Assembly (NCBI GenBank): GCA_937959095.1
Contig: CALGLY010000607.1
Coordinates: 1-5,903 of the forward strand
DNA length: 5,903 nucleotides
DNA from: an uncultured Saprospiraceae bacterium
Lineage (GTDB): Bacteria; Bacteroidota; Bacteroidia; Chitinophagales; Saprospiraceae
Reading direction: 5' to 3'
Part shown: positions 5,655 to 5,903 of the stretch, piece after piece
How the letters are laid out: every line of letters begins with the position of its first letter
How positions within the stretch are numbered: position 1 is the first letter of the stretch
Translations under genes and position numbers: made by a program
Notes under the pieces: model-generated
Told to the model about the DNA's origin: nothing
Database searches by the model: none
Seen by the model: the letters and a program-made list of their open reading frames with translations, nothing else

Positions 5655-5903
5655 TTAGCTTTTTAAACTTTGGTAAAAAAGCTTTTTATCAGCATTATCT
5701 GGCAAACCTGCTACTTGTCCATCGCCCAATTCTACAATTATCCACTTTCCATCTTCTTCTTTTGCTATATCCATTGTAAAGAAATTACTTTTAATACTTG
5801 GAATAATCTCTTCAAAGGCTTGTAATAAAGGTTCTACATTTTCGTAATCTCCTTCATCCCAATATTTGAATGTACTGATTATTTTTCCATCTTTAATAAA
5901 TAG
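5655..5903 (-). CDS. ATP-grasp domain protein, C-terminal fragment (R2K-like)
   Basis: The last 82 codons of a gene whose start lies beyond the right edge; the frame is open from 5903 down to the TAA at 5655-5657. The translation contains FFTMDIA (fragment residues 41-47), KWIIVELGDGQVAGLP (53-68) and ends FYQSLKS. The Asp of MDIA and the Glu/Asp of VELGDGQ fit the metal-ATP ligands in the final strands of an ATP-grasp fold, and the whole block resembles what I remember of the R2K clade of ATP-grasp proteins. Members would ligate a carboxylate to an amine or thiol using ATP, but their substrates are mostly unknown. G+C is visibly low: about 75 of 249 bases by hand count (30%), against about 43% in lines sampled from the patatin gene. 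The gene converges on the patatin gene. Confidence 0.75.
   Translation of the reverse strand, partial: LFIKDGKIISTFKYWDEGDYENVEPLLQAFEEIIPSIKSNFFTMDIAKEEDGKWIIVELGDGQVAGLPDNADKKLFYQSLKS

Overview
This window looks like a chromosomal stretch from a member of the Bacteroidota, and I infer a marine or freshwater Saprospiria-like lineage only tentatively. Three things point to the phylum. The mqnC start is preceded by a TAnnTTTG-type promoter element with no Shine-Dalgarno sequence. There is a secreted protein with a carboxypeptidase-regulatory-like domain and an 'NPxAWxxFxxAWKRGDFKKK'-type tail, which is common in that phylum. There is also an OmpA-like lipoprotein whose lipobox is followed by a Lys-rich stretch. 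Intergenic DNA is very AT-rich.

Layout from left to right: (1) a purine nucleoside phosphorylase gene on the minus strand (115-930); (2) mqnC, the radical-SAM cyclase of the futalosine route to menaquinone, also minus (1085-2227, with a longer start at 2275 rejected); (3) a gene-free 394 bp segment holding a clear intrinsic terminator, a 24 bp perfect palindrome and a degenerate inverted repeat; (4) an OmpA-family lipoprotein gene, minus (2622-3383); (5) a gene-free 388 bp segment with a 20 bp dyad upstream of the lipoprotein gene and an 81 bp two-tier hairpin; (6) a secreted carboxypeptidase-regulatory-like protein gene, minus (3772-4416); (7) a 306 bp divergent intergenic region; (8) a patatin-like phospholipase gene on the plus strand (4723-5523); (9) the 3' end of an ATP-grasp gene, minus, running off the right edge (5655 to beyond 5903).

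These are mostly unrelated housekeeping and envelope genes. The only pair with a plausible metabolic link is the nucleoside phosphorylase and mqnC: the futalosine pathway releases hypoxanthine, and the phosphorylase appears built for 6-oxopurine nucleosides, possibly with a hydrophobic 5' pocket. I see no defence island, mobile element, CRISPR array, tRNA or rRNA, and no convincing undescribed system. The most unusual structures are non-coding: the long hairpin at 3486-3566, the palindrome at 2514-2537, and the drop in G+C content in the ATP-grasp fragment at the right edge.
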